Shown here piece by piece: positions 1 to 7,873 of a DNA stretch of 64,000 bases (positions are counted from its first letter, which is position 1; every line of letters begins with the position of its first letter). The notes below the pieces were generated by a model. The model was given only the letters and a program-made list of their open reading frames with translations, was not told the DNA's origin and did not search any database. This stretch comes from Pseudocitrobacter sp913778145 (lineage in GTDB: Bacteria > Pseudomonadota > Gammaproteobacteria > Enterobacterales > Enterobacteriaceae). The translations under genes and the position numbers were made by a program. Where the stretch lies: positions 62,001 to 126,000 of the forward strand of contig JALNTX010000013.1 of NCBI GenBank assembly GCA_035726825.1, given 5' to 3'.

Positions 1-1
1 T

Positions 2-808
2 GGCAAAGGGGTAAATGTTGCGCTGGTCCTGGATCACTTTCAAATACCTGCGCATATATTAGGCATTTTTGGTGGTTTCACCGGGCACTATATTGTTGAA
101 AGCCTGCGTGCCCGAAAAATGCCAGTTACACCAGCATGGGTAGAAGAACCAACGCGGATTAATATTTTCATTCATGACGGACAGCAGGAATATAAACTGG
201 TCAACCCTGGCTCATATATTCCAGATGAATGTAAACAACAAATCATCACAATTATTTCGCAACTGCCCGATGCAGAATATCTGGTGATAAGCGGCAGTCT
301 GCCACAGGGCATTGAAAGCCGCTTTTACGCAGAAATAATGCATATTTGTCAGCAAAAAGATATCGGCGTGATTTTAGATATTAGTCATCCATCATTACGT
401 CAGTTACTGGAGTTCAAACCGTTATTAATTAAACCAAATGATGAAGAGGTTAAAGCAATATTCGGTTTAACTGTCTCTGACGACAATGATGCGAAAAATA
501 CGCTTACCACTTTACATGCACTTGGTGCACAAAATGTTCTGCTAACCCTTGGTGCTAAAGGAATGTATTTCTCCAATGGGATCGATTACTGGTTTTGTAG
601 CGCGCCAACGGTTGATCTGGTGAGTTCCGCCTGTGCAGGCGATGCCGCACTGGCTGCCTTTCTCAGCCAGTGGTTATCTACAGGAGAAGTGGAATATGCC
701 TTATCTCTTGCCAGTGCAACAGGCGCTGATGTCGCAAGTTCTGCCGGATTAGGCCAACTTGCGGCAATAGAAACCTTACTTTCGCAAATCCACGTCAGAA
801 AGCTGTAG
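2..808 (+). CDS. tagK: PfkB-family sugar-phosphate kinase, probable tagatose-6-phosphate kinase (5' end outside window)
   Basis: The reading frame is open from base 2 to the stop at 808, so the gene begins before the window. The first codons give GKGVNVALVLDHF, the N-terminal substrate/nucleotide signature of PfkB (ribokinase-fold) kinases of the FruK/LacC type. The C-terminal signature is SACAGDAALAAF: the catalytic Asp of the GAGD anion-hole motif is kept, but its first Gly is replaced by Cys. PTS genes for a fructose-like sugar follow 26 bases downstream. In Salmonella and Klebsiella the gat region at this locus contains three tag genes for D-tagatose, and this gene fits the kinase making tagatose 1,6-bisphosphate from the 1- or 6-phosphate. 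Family assignment is firm. The substrate is inferred from context; 1-phosphofructokinase is the alternative. Confidence 0.8.
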   Translation, partial: GKGVNVALVLDHFQIPAHILGIFGGFTGHYIVESLRARKMPVTPAWVEEPTRINIFIHDGQQEYKLVNPGSYIPDECKQQIITIISQLPDAEYLVISGSLPQGIESRFYAEIMHICQQKDIGVILDISHPSLRQLLEFKPLLIKPNDEEVKAIFGLTVSDDNDAKNTLTTLHALGAQNVLLTLGAKGMYFSNGIDYWFCSAPTVDLVSSACAGDAALAAFLSQWLSTGEVEYALSLASATGADVASSAGLGQLAAIETLLSQIHVRKL

Positions 809-834
809 GCTAAATTACAATATAAGGTCTGCTT

Positions 835-2262
835 ATGAAAAAGATCATTGCAGTGACCGGCTGCCCTACCGGTATTGCGCATACATTTATGGCTGAAGAA
901 GCTTTAAAAAATGCCGCGAAAAAATTATCTGTCGAAATAAAAGTTGAAACCAATGGTGCCAGTGGCGTTGAAAATGCTATTCAACCAGCTGATCTGGTAG
1001 ATATTGCCGGAGTCATTATTGCGGCAGATAAAGATGTCTTACCTGATCGCTTTAATGGTTTACCGGTTATTGAAGTGCCGGTAAAAGAAGCAATCCATCA
1101 TCCTGCGGAGCTGATTAACAAAGTTATTAATGGTGAAGCCCCAATACGTAAAGGCGAATCAACTACCAGCACGGAAATTATCGAAAAAGAATCACTGGGG
1201 CGACAAATTTATAAGCACCTGATGAGTGGCGTTTCAAATATGCTGCCTTTTGTGGTTGCCGGAGGCATATTAATTGCGGTGTCGTTTTTATGGGGGATTT
1301 ATTCCGCTGATCCTAATTCAGCTGAATACAATGCAACCGCCGCTATGCTAATGAAAATCGGTCAGCAAGCCTTTTCGATCATGGTTCCGGTCTTTACCGC
1401 TTATATTGCATTCTCTGTTTCGGGCCGGCCTGGGATGGTGGCTGGATTTGTCGGCGGCTTACTGGCAAATGCTACCGGCGCAGGATTCCTCGGCGGGATA
1501 ATTGCCGGATTCGCCGCCGGTTACCTGATGTTATGGGTAAAGAATCGACTCGAAGGCTTACCGCGTCAGTATGAAGGGCTGAAATCGATTTTTATTATGC
1601 CGCTCATTGGCGTACTGGTTATTGGCGTGTTGATGTCGCTGCTTGGGCAACCTGTTGCAGCTATCAATAATGGCATGATGAACTGGCTGGCATCGCTACA
1701 GGAAGCAAATCCAATATTGCTGGGTATTGTGGTGGGGGCAATGTGCTCCTTTGACTTTGGCGGCCCGGTAAACAAGGCCGCTTATGTCACCGGCACGCTT
1801 TTGCTGGGCCAGGGCAACTTCTACTTTATGGCTGGTGTGTCTGCCGCATGTATTACTCCACCGCTGGTAATTGCTCTGGCGACCACCTTCTTTCCAAAAG
1901 GTTTTAGCGAGGAAGAACGTGCCGCAGGCATGGTTAACTATATCCTCGGTTGTACACACATTACTGAAGGTGCAATTCCTTTCGCAGCGAAAGATCCTTT
2001 ACGTGTCATCCCCATGATGATGATTGCTTCCAGCATTTCTGCGGTACTGAGCTACAGCTTGCGTATTCAGGTTCCGGCTCCTCACGGCGGCTTCTTAATT
2101 TTACCTTTGGTGAGTCAGCCGCTGGCCTGGGTGTTATGTATTCTTGCGGGCTCTGCATGTGGCGCAGTAATGCTTGGCCTATGGCGGTTGTGGGCTGTAC
2201 GCAAAAATGCGGTCAACACAACTTCGGTAGTCAAGGCTGGAGGTCAGAATGCAGCTCTGTGA
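835..2262 (+). CDS. tagT: PTS fructose-family IIBC permease, probable tagatose transporter
   Basis: 475-residue fused PTS enzyme. The IIB domain (about residues 1-100) starts with TGCPTGIAHTFMAEEA, whose Cys10 is the phosphorylation site of the fructose/mannitol IIB family. A linker leads to a membrane IIC domain (about residues 125-460) with many hydrophobic helices and the FDFGGPVNKAAY segment typical of fructose-type IIC proteins. It would import a ketohexose and phosphorylate it on entry. An AAGG ribosome site lies about 7 bases upstream of the ATG. The gene sits between the PfkB kinase and the IIA-HPr gene and overlaps the latter by 14 bases, so the three are co-translated. The tagatose specificity is inferred from the gat/tag locus known in Salmonella and Klebsiella. 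Confidence 0.85.
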   Translation: MKKIIAVTGCPTGIAHTFMAEEALKNAAKKLSVEIKVETNGASGVENAIQPADLVDIAGVIIAADKDVLPDRFNGLPVIEVPVKEAIHHPAELINKVINGEAPIRKGESTTSTEIIEKESLGRQIYKHLMSGVSNMLPFVVAGGILIAVSFLWGIYSADPNSAEYNATAAMLMKIGQQAFSIMVPVFTAYIAFSVSGRPGMVAGFVGGLLANATGAGFLGGIIAGFAAGYLMLWVKNRLEGLPRQYEGLKSIFIMPLIGVLVIGVLMSLLGQPVAAINNGMMNWLASLQEANPILLGIVVGAMCSFDFGGPVNKAAYVTGTLLLGQGNFYFMAGVSAACITPPLVIALATTFFPKGFSEEERAAGMVNYILGCTHITEGAIPFAAKDPLRVIPMMMIASSISAVLSYSLRIQVPAPHGGFLILPLVSQPLAWVLCILAGSACGAVMLGLWRLWAVRKNAVNTTSVVKAGGQNAAL

Positions 2263-3055
2263 ACACGATATTTTTATCAGCGATGAGCGCCTCGATAAAG
2301 TCACCGCTCTGCACCGTATGGTGGAAAAGTTATCTGCGGCTGGCAATACCACGCCTGACTATTTACGCGGTATGTTGGATCGCGAAGCCCAGATTTCCAC
2401 TTATCTGGGAAATGGAATCGCGATCCCACACGGTACGCCGGAATCTCGCGATGCGGTAATACAGACAGGCGTAAAGGTAATTGTTTTCCGCCACGGTGTT
2501 GACTGGGGTGACGGCAATACCGCGTATCTGGTCACTGGAATTGCCGCGCGCTCAAATGAACATCTTGAGATTTTGCGCCAGTTGACTCGCGTGCTCAGCG
2601 ATGACGCTATTCCGCAAGCACTGGCCAAAGCCGAATCCCCCAGTCAGGTTTTAGCGCTACTGACTGGATCGACGACCAATCCGCCAGAAGAAGTGGAGTT
2701 GCAGGAAGGTGAGCAGGCAACGTTTGTCATCCATAACCCACATGGTTTACATGCCAGACCCAGTGCGGTACTGGTGAAGTTTATTAAACAGTTTCAAAGC
2801 CAAATTACGGTCGAGAACCTGGATAACGCCTCCGGCCCGGTGGACGGGAAAAACCTGATGCGGGTGGTGTCGCTCGGCGCGAAAAAGGGGCATCGCTTGT
2901 TGTTCCGGGCCCAGGGCGAAGATGCACAGCGTGCACTACGTGAAATTGGGGAGTTTATCGCCTCTGGTGCAGGCGAGATGATCACCGTTCCCATTACCCC
3001 ACCGCCAGAAGTCATGCAGCCAAAGCGCAGTTGGCTATCCCGATTGTTTAATTAA
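2249..3055 (+). CDS. tagH: PTS IIA-HPr fusion protein, FPr-like, probable tagatose PTS
   Basis: 268 residues with two domains. Residues 1-145 are a mannitol/fructose-type IIA domain with the active-site stretch GNGIAIPHGTPESR (His61). Residues 155-245 are an HPr domain with NPHGLHARPS, the phospho-acceptor being His168. The protein can therefore take phosphate from Enzyme I and hand it to the upstream IIBC protein without general HPr, as FruB (FPr) does for fructose. The start codon lies inside the end of tagT (14-base overlap). A strong terminator follows, closing the three-gene operon. Domain calls are certain; the sugar is inferred. Confidence 0.85.
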   Translation: MQLCEHDIFISDERLDKVTALHRMVEKLSAAGNTTPDYLRGMLDREAQISTYLGNGIAIPHGTPESRDAVIQTGVKVIVFRHGVDWGDGNTAYLVTGIAARSNEHLEILRQLTRVLSDDAIPQALAKAESPSQVLALLTGSTTNPPEEVELQEGEQATFVIHNPHGLHARPSAVLVKFIKQFQSQITVENLDNASGPVDGKNLMRVVSLGAKKGHRLLFRAQGEDAQRALREIGEFIASGAGEMITVPITPPPEVMQPKRSWLSRLFN

Positions 3056-3063
3056 TGTTCCTC

Positions 3064-3091
3064 CGTACCCGCTCCGGCGGGTACGTTTTTT
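3064..3091 (+). terminator. Rho-independent terminator after tagH
   Basis: Perfect 9-bp stem (3064-3072 with 3077-3085), loop TCCG and a run of six T. It lies just behind the tagH stop codon and separates the tag operon from gatZ. Confidence 0.9.
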
Positions 3092-3124
3092 CATGACAAA
3101 GTGAAATTACAGCCATCACACATC

Positions 3125-3229
3125 CTTTCGTCATCTTACATTTTCTTTCGCAACTTTCATTTATCCGATCAAAATCACAAAACGACATTACGAAAGCCTA
3201 TAGATTCTTTCGAAGAGAAAAATCGAAAG
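3125..3229 (+). promoter_or_regulatory. gatZ upstream region with repeated CTTTCG operator-like motifs (probable GatR sites)
   Basis: The hexamer CTTTCG occurs at 3125, 3145 and 3207, and its complement CGAAAG at 3191 and 3224. The first two are 20 bp apart. The same word occurs twice, 21 bp apart, in front of gatR (7800, 7821). DeoR/GlpR-family repressors, including AgaR, are known to bind repeated TTTCG-containing boxes, so these are likely GatR operators. The promoter hexamers themselves are not clear to me. Confidence 0.5.
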
Positions 3230-3244
3230 AACTCGGAGATAAAA

Positions 3245-4519
3245 GTGAAAGAAATAATTGCTCGTCATAAAGCAGGAGAACATCTTGGCATCTGTTCAGT
3301 CTGTTCTGCTCATCCCCTGGTTATCGAATCTGCTCTGCTTTTCGATCTCAACACGGACAACAAAGTATTGATTGAAGCCACATCCAATCAGGTGAATCAG
3401 TTTGGTGGTTATACCGGAATGAAACCGGCTGATTTTCGTGATTTTGTTTATGGCATTGCTCAGGAAGTGGGATTTCCACGTGAGCGGTTGATTCTTGGTG
3501 GCGATCATTTGGGGCCTAACTGCTGGCAGAACGAACCGGCAGCGGCGGCAATGGAAAAGTCGGTTGAGTTAATAAAGGCGTATGTCGCCGCTGGTTTTAG
3601 CAAAATTCACCTGGACGCGTCGATGTCCTGCGCAGATGACCCAACACCGTTGGATCCGATGGTCGTAGCACGCCGTGCCGCTGTGCTTTGTAAAGCAGCT
3701 GAAGAGACCGCAACCGAAGAACAAAAACGTCATCTTACTTATGTCATCGGCACCGAAGTGCCTGTTCCTGGTGGTGAAGCCAGTACCATCGGCAGCGTTC
3801 ATGTCACCCGCGAAGTCGATGCTGCCCGTACACTGGAAACCCACCAAATCGCGTTTCGTGAATCAGGGCTTGAAGAAGCACTGTCGCGCGTGATCGCCAT
3901 TGTGGTACAGCCTGGCGTTGAATTTGATCATACCCAGATTATTCATTATCAGCCGCAGGCGGCACAGGCGCTCTCCGCATGGATCAAAGAGACGCCGATG
4001 GTATATGAAGCACACTCCACCGATTACCAAACTCGCCAGGCCTACCGCGCTCTCGTTCGCGATCATTACGCCATCCTGAAAGTAGGCCCAGCCCTCACTT
4101 TCGCCCTGCGTGAAGCCGTATTTGCCCTTGCGCAAATGGAAAATGAACTGGTATCGCCAGAACAACGTAGCCGCGTGATGGAAGTTATCGATGAAGTAAT
4201 GCTCAACGAACCAGGCTACTGGAAAAAGTACTACCGCCCTACCTGGAGCCAGGCGATGGTCGATATTCATTTCAGCCTCTCCGACCGAATCCGCTACTAC
4301 TGGCCGCATCCCCGCATTCGCCAGAGCGTAGAGAAAATGATAGCCAACTTAAACCACATCGATCTGCCGCTGGGATTGCTCAGTCAGTACATGCCCGTGC
4401 AGTTCGAACGCCTTGCAGAAGGAGTGCTGACCGCTACGCCGCATAACCTGATTATCGACAAAATTCAGGATGTTCTGCGTGCCTACCGCTTTGGCTGTAT
4501 TGCTGAGGAGTCTGTATGA
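3245..4519 (+). CDS. gatZ: Tagatose-1,6-bisphosphate aldolase-associated subunit GatZ/KbaZ
   Basis: 424 residues, close to E. coli GatZ (420) and KbaZ (426), with the same opening ARHKAGEH.GICSVCSAHP and internal GGDHLGPNCW and VQPGVEFDH motifs. GatZ is needed for full activity and stability of the class II aldolase GatY/KbaY, which splits tagatose 1,6-bisphosphate into DHAP and glyceraldehyde 3-phosphate. I choose the GTG at 3245: it has GGAG 6 bases upstream and matches the family N-terminus. The frame stays open back to an ATG at 3101, but that extension runs through the operator-like repeats and resembles no GatZ. No gatY is present here; it may lie left of the window. The stop overlaps gatA as ATGA. 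Confidence 0.92.
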   Translation: MKEIIARHKAGEHLGICSVCSAHPLVIESALLFDLNTDNKVLIEATSNQVNQFGGYTGMKPADFRDFVYGIAQEVGFPRERLILGGDHLGPNCWQNEPAAAAMEKSVELIKAYVAAGFSKIHLDASMSCADDPTPLDPMVVARRAAVLCKAAEETATEEQKRHLTYVIGTEVPVPGGEASTIGSVHVTREVDAARTLETHQIAFRESGLEEALSRVIAIVVQPGVEFDHTQIIHYQPQAAQALSAWIKETPMVYEAHSTDYQTRQAYRALVRDHYAILKVGPALTFALREAVFALAQMENELVSPEQRSRVMEVIDEVMLNEPGYWKKYYRPTWSQAMVDIHFSLSDRIRYYWPHPRIRQSVEKMIANLNHIDLPLGLLSQYMPVQFERLAEGVLTATPHNLIIDKIQDVLRAYRFGCIAEESV

Positions 4520-4980
4520 GCCAGCTTTTTGTCCGCACCGGTATTCACTTCGCATCGCGCCAGCAGGCTCTGGAACACATTGGAGAAGAGATGCAAAGGC
4601 AAGGTGTGGTTTATGAAAGTTATCCGCTGGCATTGCTGGAACGCGAGGCCGCATTTCCGACCGGAATCGCACTGGAACACCATGCCGTGGCAATCCCCCA
4701 CTGCGAAGCGATTCATGCGAAATCGCCCGCTATCTATCTCATTCGACCGGACACGCCGGTGATGTTTCAACAAGCTGATGATGACGCCGAGATCCCCGTC
4801 TCGCTCATTATCGCTTTAATTGTTGAAAACCCGACGGCGCAACTGCAGCTCCTGCGCCGTCTGTTCGGGGCATTACAAATCCCCGACACCATAGAAGCCT
4901 TACTGAGCGCCCCGGATGCCGAACTGGCGTCGTGCTTTGAGCACAAAGTCCTTACGGCTGAGAACGGTGCCCGGGTCTGA
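4516..4980 (+). CDS. gatA: Galactitol-specific PTS enzyme IIA
   Basis: 154-residue cytoplasmic IIA protein of the fructose/mannitol-like fold. The segment HHAVAIPHCEAIHA carries the phosphorylated His62 expected for GatA. It accepts phosphate from HPr and passes it to GatB. The ATG overlaps the gatZ stop (ATGA), indicating translational coupling. gatB and gatC follow in the same direction, completing the three-part galactitol permease. Confidence 0.93.
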   Translation: MSQLFVRTGIHFASRQQALEHIGEEMQRQGVVYESYPLALLEREAAFPTGIALEHHAVAIPHCEAIHAKSPAIYLIRPDTPVMFQQADDDAEIPVSLIIALIVENPTAQLQLLRRLFGALQIPDTIEALLSAPDAELASCFEHKVLTAENGARV

Positions 4981-5009
4981 TAATAAATTGATAATAAAAG
5001 GAATACCCT

Positions 5010-5294
5010 ATGAAACGTAAAGTGATTGTCGCATGTGGTGGTGCTGTTGCTACCTCAACTCTGGCAGCGGAAGAGATTAAAGAGCTATGTGAAGCAAACA
5101 ATATCACTCTCGATCTGGTGCAATGTCGGGTCACTGAAATTGAAACCTATATGGATGGCGCAGACCTTATCTGTACAACTGCACGCGTAGACAGGAGTTT
5201 TGGTGATATCCCGGTAGTTCACGGTATGCCGTTTGTCTCAGGCGTGGGTATTGGCGCATTACAGCAAAAAATTCTGCATATTCTGGTGGGGTAA
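5010..5294 (+). CDS. gatB: Galactitol-specific PTS enzyme IIB
   Basis: 94 residues. The N-terminal P-loop-like stretch KVIVACGGAVATSTLAA contains Cys9, the phosphocysteine of the galactitol IIB family. It transfers phosphate from GatA to galactitol bound by GatC, giving galactitol 1-phosphate. The length equals that of E. coli GatB. An AAAGGAAT ribosome site precedes the ATG and gatC starts 6 bases after the stop. Confidence 0.93.
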   Translation: MKRKVIVACGGAVATSTLAAEEIKELCEANNITLDLVQCRVTEIETYMDGADLICTTARVDRSFGDIPVVHGMPFVSGVGIGALQQKILHILVG

Positions 5295-5300
5295 TACGCC

Positions 5301-6674
5301 ATGTTTAGCGAAATAATGCGTTATATCCTCGACTTAGGCCCCACGGTTATGCTGCCGTTGGTGATCATCATCTTCTCAAAACTGCTGGGGATGAAACTCG
5401 GGGACTGCTTTAAATCAGGGCTGCATATTGGTATTGGTTTTGTCGGAATTGGGCTGGTAATCGGCCTGATGCTGGACTCCATTGGCCCAGCAGCGAAAGC
5501 CATGGCAGAACAATTCGAAATTAACCTGCATGTGGTTGATGTCGGCTGGCCGGGTTCTTCACCGATGACCTGGGCCTCGCAGATCGCGCTGATCGCCATT
5601 CCGGTTGCTATCGCGGTCAATATTCTGATGCTGGTAACGCGTATGACGCGGGTGGTGAATGTCGATATCTGGAATATCTGGCATATGACCTTTACCGGGG
5701 CGATGCTGCATCTGGCAACAGGTTCTTACTGGATCGGTATGCTGGGCGTCATCGTACATGCCGCCTTCGTCTACAAACTGGGTGACTGGTTTGCCAAAGA
5801 TACACGCGACTTTTTTGGTCTGGAAGGTATCGCTATTCCTCATGGTTCGTCTGCTTATCTGGGGCCGATTGCGGTTCTGGTCGATACCATCATCGACAAG
5901 ATCCCAGGGCTAAATCGTATTCACTTTAGCGCCGATGAAGTCCAGAAGCGTTTTGGCCCCTTTGGTGAGCCCGTGACTGTAGGTTTCGTAATGGGGCTTG
6001 TGATCGGTTTACTGGCCGGTTATGACCTGAAAGCCGTGCTGCAACTGGCGGTGAAAACGGCGGCTGTGATGTTGCTGATGCCACGAGTCATCAAACCAAT
6101 TATGGATGGTTTAACACCTATCGCGAAACAGGCACGTAAACGTCTGCAAGCGAAGTTTGGCGGCCAGGAGTTCCTGATCGGTCTCGATCCCGCGTTGCTG
6201 CTTGGCCATACATCGGTGGTATCGGCAAGTCTGATCTTTATTCCGCTGACCATTCTGATAGCAGTAGTGGTTCCGGGTAACCAGGTACTACCTTTCGGTG
6301 ATTTGGCGACAATCGGCTTCTTTGTGGCAATGGCCGTGGCAGTGCATCAGGGCAATCTGTTCCGCACATTGATCTCCGGCGTCATCATTATGGGGATCAC
6401 CTTATGGATAGCCACGCAAACAATCGGTTTGCATACACAACTTGCCGCTAACGCCGGTGCGCTGAAAGAGGGTGGCATGGTGGCCTCTATGGATCAGGGT
6501 GGTTCACCAATCACCTGGTTGCTGATTCAACTCTTCACCTGGCAAAACGTCATTGGTTTTGCGGTGATTGTCGTGATCTACATGGCTGGTGTTCTGCTGA
6601 CCTGGCGTCGGGCGCGGAATCATATGGCCGCAGAAAAAGCCGCTGCGCTTACCGAAACGCAACCCGCCGCTTAA
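5301..6674 (+). CDS. gatC: Galactitol-specific PTS enzyme IIC permease
   Basis: 457-residue integral membrane protein with about ten hydrophobic segments and the conserved GLEGIAIPHGSSAYLG region of galactitol-type IIC proteins. It forms the membrane channel and sugar-binding part of the GatABC permease. The reading frame is uninterrupted over the full family length. The gene lies directly behind gatB. A GC-rich stem-loop at 6680-6700 separates it from gatD. Confidence 0.93.
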   Translation: MFSEIMRYILDLGPTVMLPLVIIIFSKLLGMKLGDCFKSGLHIGIGFVGIGLVIGLMLDSIGPAAKAMAEQFEINLHVVDVGWPGSSPMTWASQIALIAIPVAIAVNILMLVTRMTRVVNVDIWNIWHMTFTGAMLHLATGSYWIGMLGVIVHAAFVYKLGDWFAKDTRDFFGLEGIAIPHGSSAYLGPIAVLVDTIIDKIPGLNRIHFSADEVQKRFGPFGEPVTVGFVMGLVIGLLAGYDLKAVLQLAVKTAAVMLLMPRVIKPIMDGLTPIAKQARKRLQAKFGGQEFLIGLDPALLLGHTSVVSASLIFIPLTILIAVVVPGNQVLPFGDLATIGFFVAMAVAVHQGNLFRTLISGVIIMGITLWIATQTIGLHTQLAANAGALKEGGMVASMDQGGSPITWLLIQLFTWQNVIGFAVIVVIYMAGVLLTWRRARNHMAAEKAAALTETQPAA

Positions 6675-6679
6675 TTTCA

Positions 6680-6700
6680 GGGGAGCGATGCTCCCCTTTT
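6680..6700 (+). terminator. Stem-loop between gatC and gatD
   Basis: A 7-bp perfect stem (6680-6686 with 6690-6696), loop GAT, followed by TTTTGTCTTTTT. It looks like a weak intrinsic terminator or processing hairpin inside the operon, and could lower gatD expression or stabilise the upstream mRNA. Confidence 0.6.
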
Positions 6701-6718
6701 GTCTTTTTGGAGAACGTT

Positions 6719-7762
6719 ATGAAATCAGTTGTAATTTATGCTGAGGGAGACGTGCGCGTTGAAGAACGCCCGATACCACAGCTGCAAAGTGAAGACGACG
6801 TGCTGGTGAAAGTGGTTTGTTCCGGCCTTTGCGGTTCTGATATTCCCCGTATCTTTGCCCACGGCGCGCATTATTACCCCATCACTTTAGGCCATGAATT
6901 TAGCGGATATGTTGAATCTTACGGCAGTAACATCACTGATTTACAACCCGGTGACGCCGTGGCCTGCGTGCCGTTATTACCCTGTTTTCACTGCCCGCAA
7001 TGTGAAAGAGGTTTTTACTCTTTATGTAAGCAATACCAGTTTGTGGGTTCGCGTAGTGAAGGCGGAAATGCAGAATACATTGTGGTAAAACGCGCCAATT
7101 TGTTCCGTTTACCGTCAGATATGCCAGTGGCAGATGGAGCATTTATCGAACCGATTACCGTCGGGCTACATGCGTTTCATCTGGCACAAGGCTGCGAAGG
7201 TAAAAATGTCATTATTGTTGGGGCCGGAACGATTGGCCTGCTCGCCCTGCAATGCGCCCGAGAACTGGAGGCCAAAAGCGTCACCGCGATAGATATCAAC
7301 CCACAGAAACTGGCACTGGCACAGCAATTAGGCGCAACACACACATTTAATAGCCGGGAGATGAGTGCCGCAGAAATTCAGGCCGCAATGGAAGATGCTA
7401 CGTTTGATCAACTGGTGCTGGAGACCGCAGGTACGCCACAGACGGTTTCTTTAGCCATTGAAGTTGCCGGGCCACGAGCACAACTGGCACTGGTAGGTAC
7501 TTTGCATCACGACCTGACACTCAGCGCAGACGTATTTGGGCAAATATTGCGTAAAGAGTTAAGCCTGATCGGCAGTTGGATGAACTACTCCAGCCCCTGG
7601 CCTGGAGAGGAGTGGGCAACAGCCGCACGCCTGTTAACCGAGAAGCGCCTGCAACTGGCCCCTCTTATTGCCAGCAGCGGTAATGCAGAGCACTTTGCAC
7701 ACGCGGTAAAAGCGTTAAACGGTGCGCCAATGCAGGGAAAAATTCTGCTTAACCTGGCCTGA
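6719..7762 (+). CDS. gatD: Galactitol-1-phosphate 5-dehydrogenase
   Basis: 347-residue zinc-dependent medium-chain dehydrogenase that oxidises galactitol 1-phosphate to tagatose 6-phosphate with NAD+. Catalytic zinc ligands are visible as Cys38 (GLCGSD), His59 and Glu60 (LGHEFSG). Structural zinc ligands are Cys89, Cys92, Cys95 and Cys103. The Rossmann motif is VGAGTIGLLALQ. The ATG at 6719 has GGAG 6 bases upstream and gives the family N-terminus; an in-frame TTG at 6707 lies inside that ribosome site and is unlikely. The product feeds the kinase and GatYZ aldolase steps. Confidence 0.94.
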   Translation: MKSVVIYAEGDVRVEERPIPQLQSEDDVLVKVVCSGLCGSDIPRIFAHGAHYYPITLGHEFSGYVESYGSNITDLQPGDAVACVPLLPCFHCPQCERGFYSLCKQYQFVGSRSEGGNAEYIVVKRANLFRLPSDMPVADGAFIEPITVGLHAFHLAQGCEGKNVIIVGAGTIGLLALQCARELEAKSVTAIDINPQKLALAQQLGATHTFNSREMSAAEIQAAMEDATFDQLVLETAGTPQTVSLAIEVAGPRAQLALVGTLHHDLTLSADVFGQILRKELSLIGSWMNYSSPWPGEEWATAARLLTEKRLQLAPLIASSGNAEHFAHAVKALNGAPMQGKILLNLA

Positions 7763-7768
7763 CTAACC

Positions 7769-7793
7769 TGAGCCAGCAATCCACGCTGGCTCA
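7769..7793 (+). terminator. Stem-loop after gatD
   Basis: Perfect 9-bp stem TGAGCCAGC/GCTGGCTCA with a 7-base loop just behind the gatD stop. There is no long T-run, so termination may be partial. Confidence 0.5.
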
Positions 7794-7799
7794 CATTTA

Positions 7800-7826
7800 C
7801 TTTCGAAAATTAGCGTTCACCTTTCG
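7800..7826 (+). promoter_or_regulatory. CTTTCG repeat pair upstream of gatR (probable autoregulatory operator)
   Basis: CTTTCG at 7800 and at 7821, two helical turns apart. The second copy, in the context CTTTCGCAA, matches the copy at 3145 upstream of gatZ. This suggests GatR controls its own gene as well as gatZABCD. Confidence 0.45.
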
Positions 7827-7873
7827 CAATCCTTCGATTAAACTAGCACCAGTTAATTATCAGGCAACTCAAC

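Noticed and set aside
3101..3244. N-terminal extension of gatZ from the ATG at 3101
   Set aside because: It has no counterpart in GatZ/KbaZ, runs through repeated operator-like motifs, and a GTG with a good ribosome site at 3245 gives the family N-terminus.
6680..6700. Full terminator splitting gatD from the gat operon
   Set aside because: The stem is short with only four T directly behind it, and no promoter is visible before gatD; partial attenuation is more likely.
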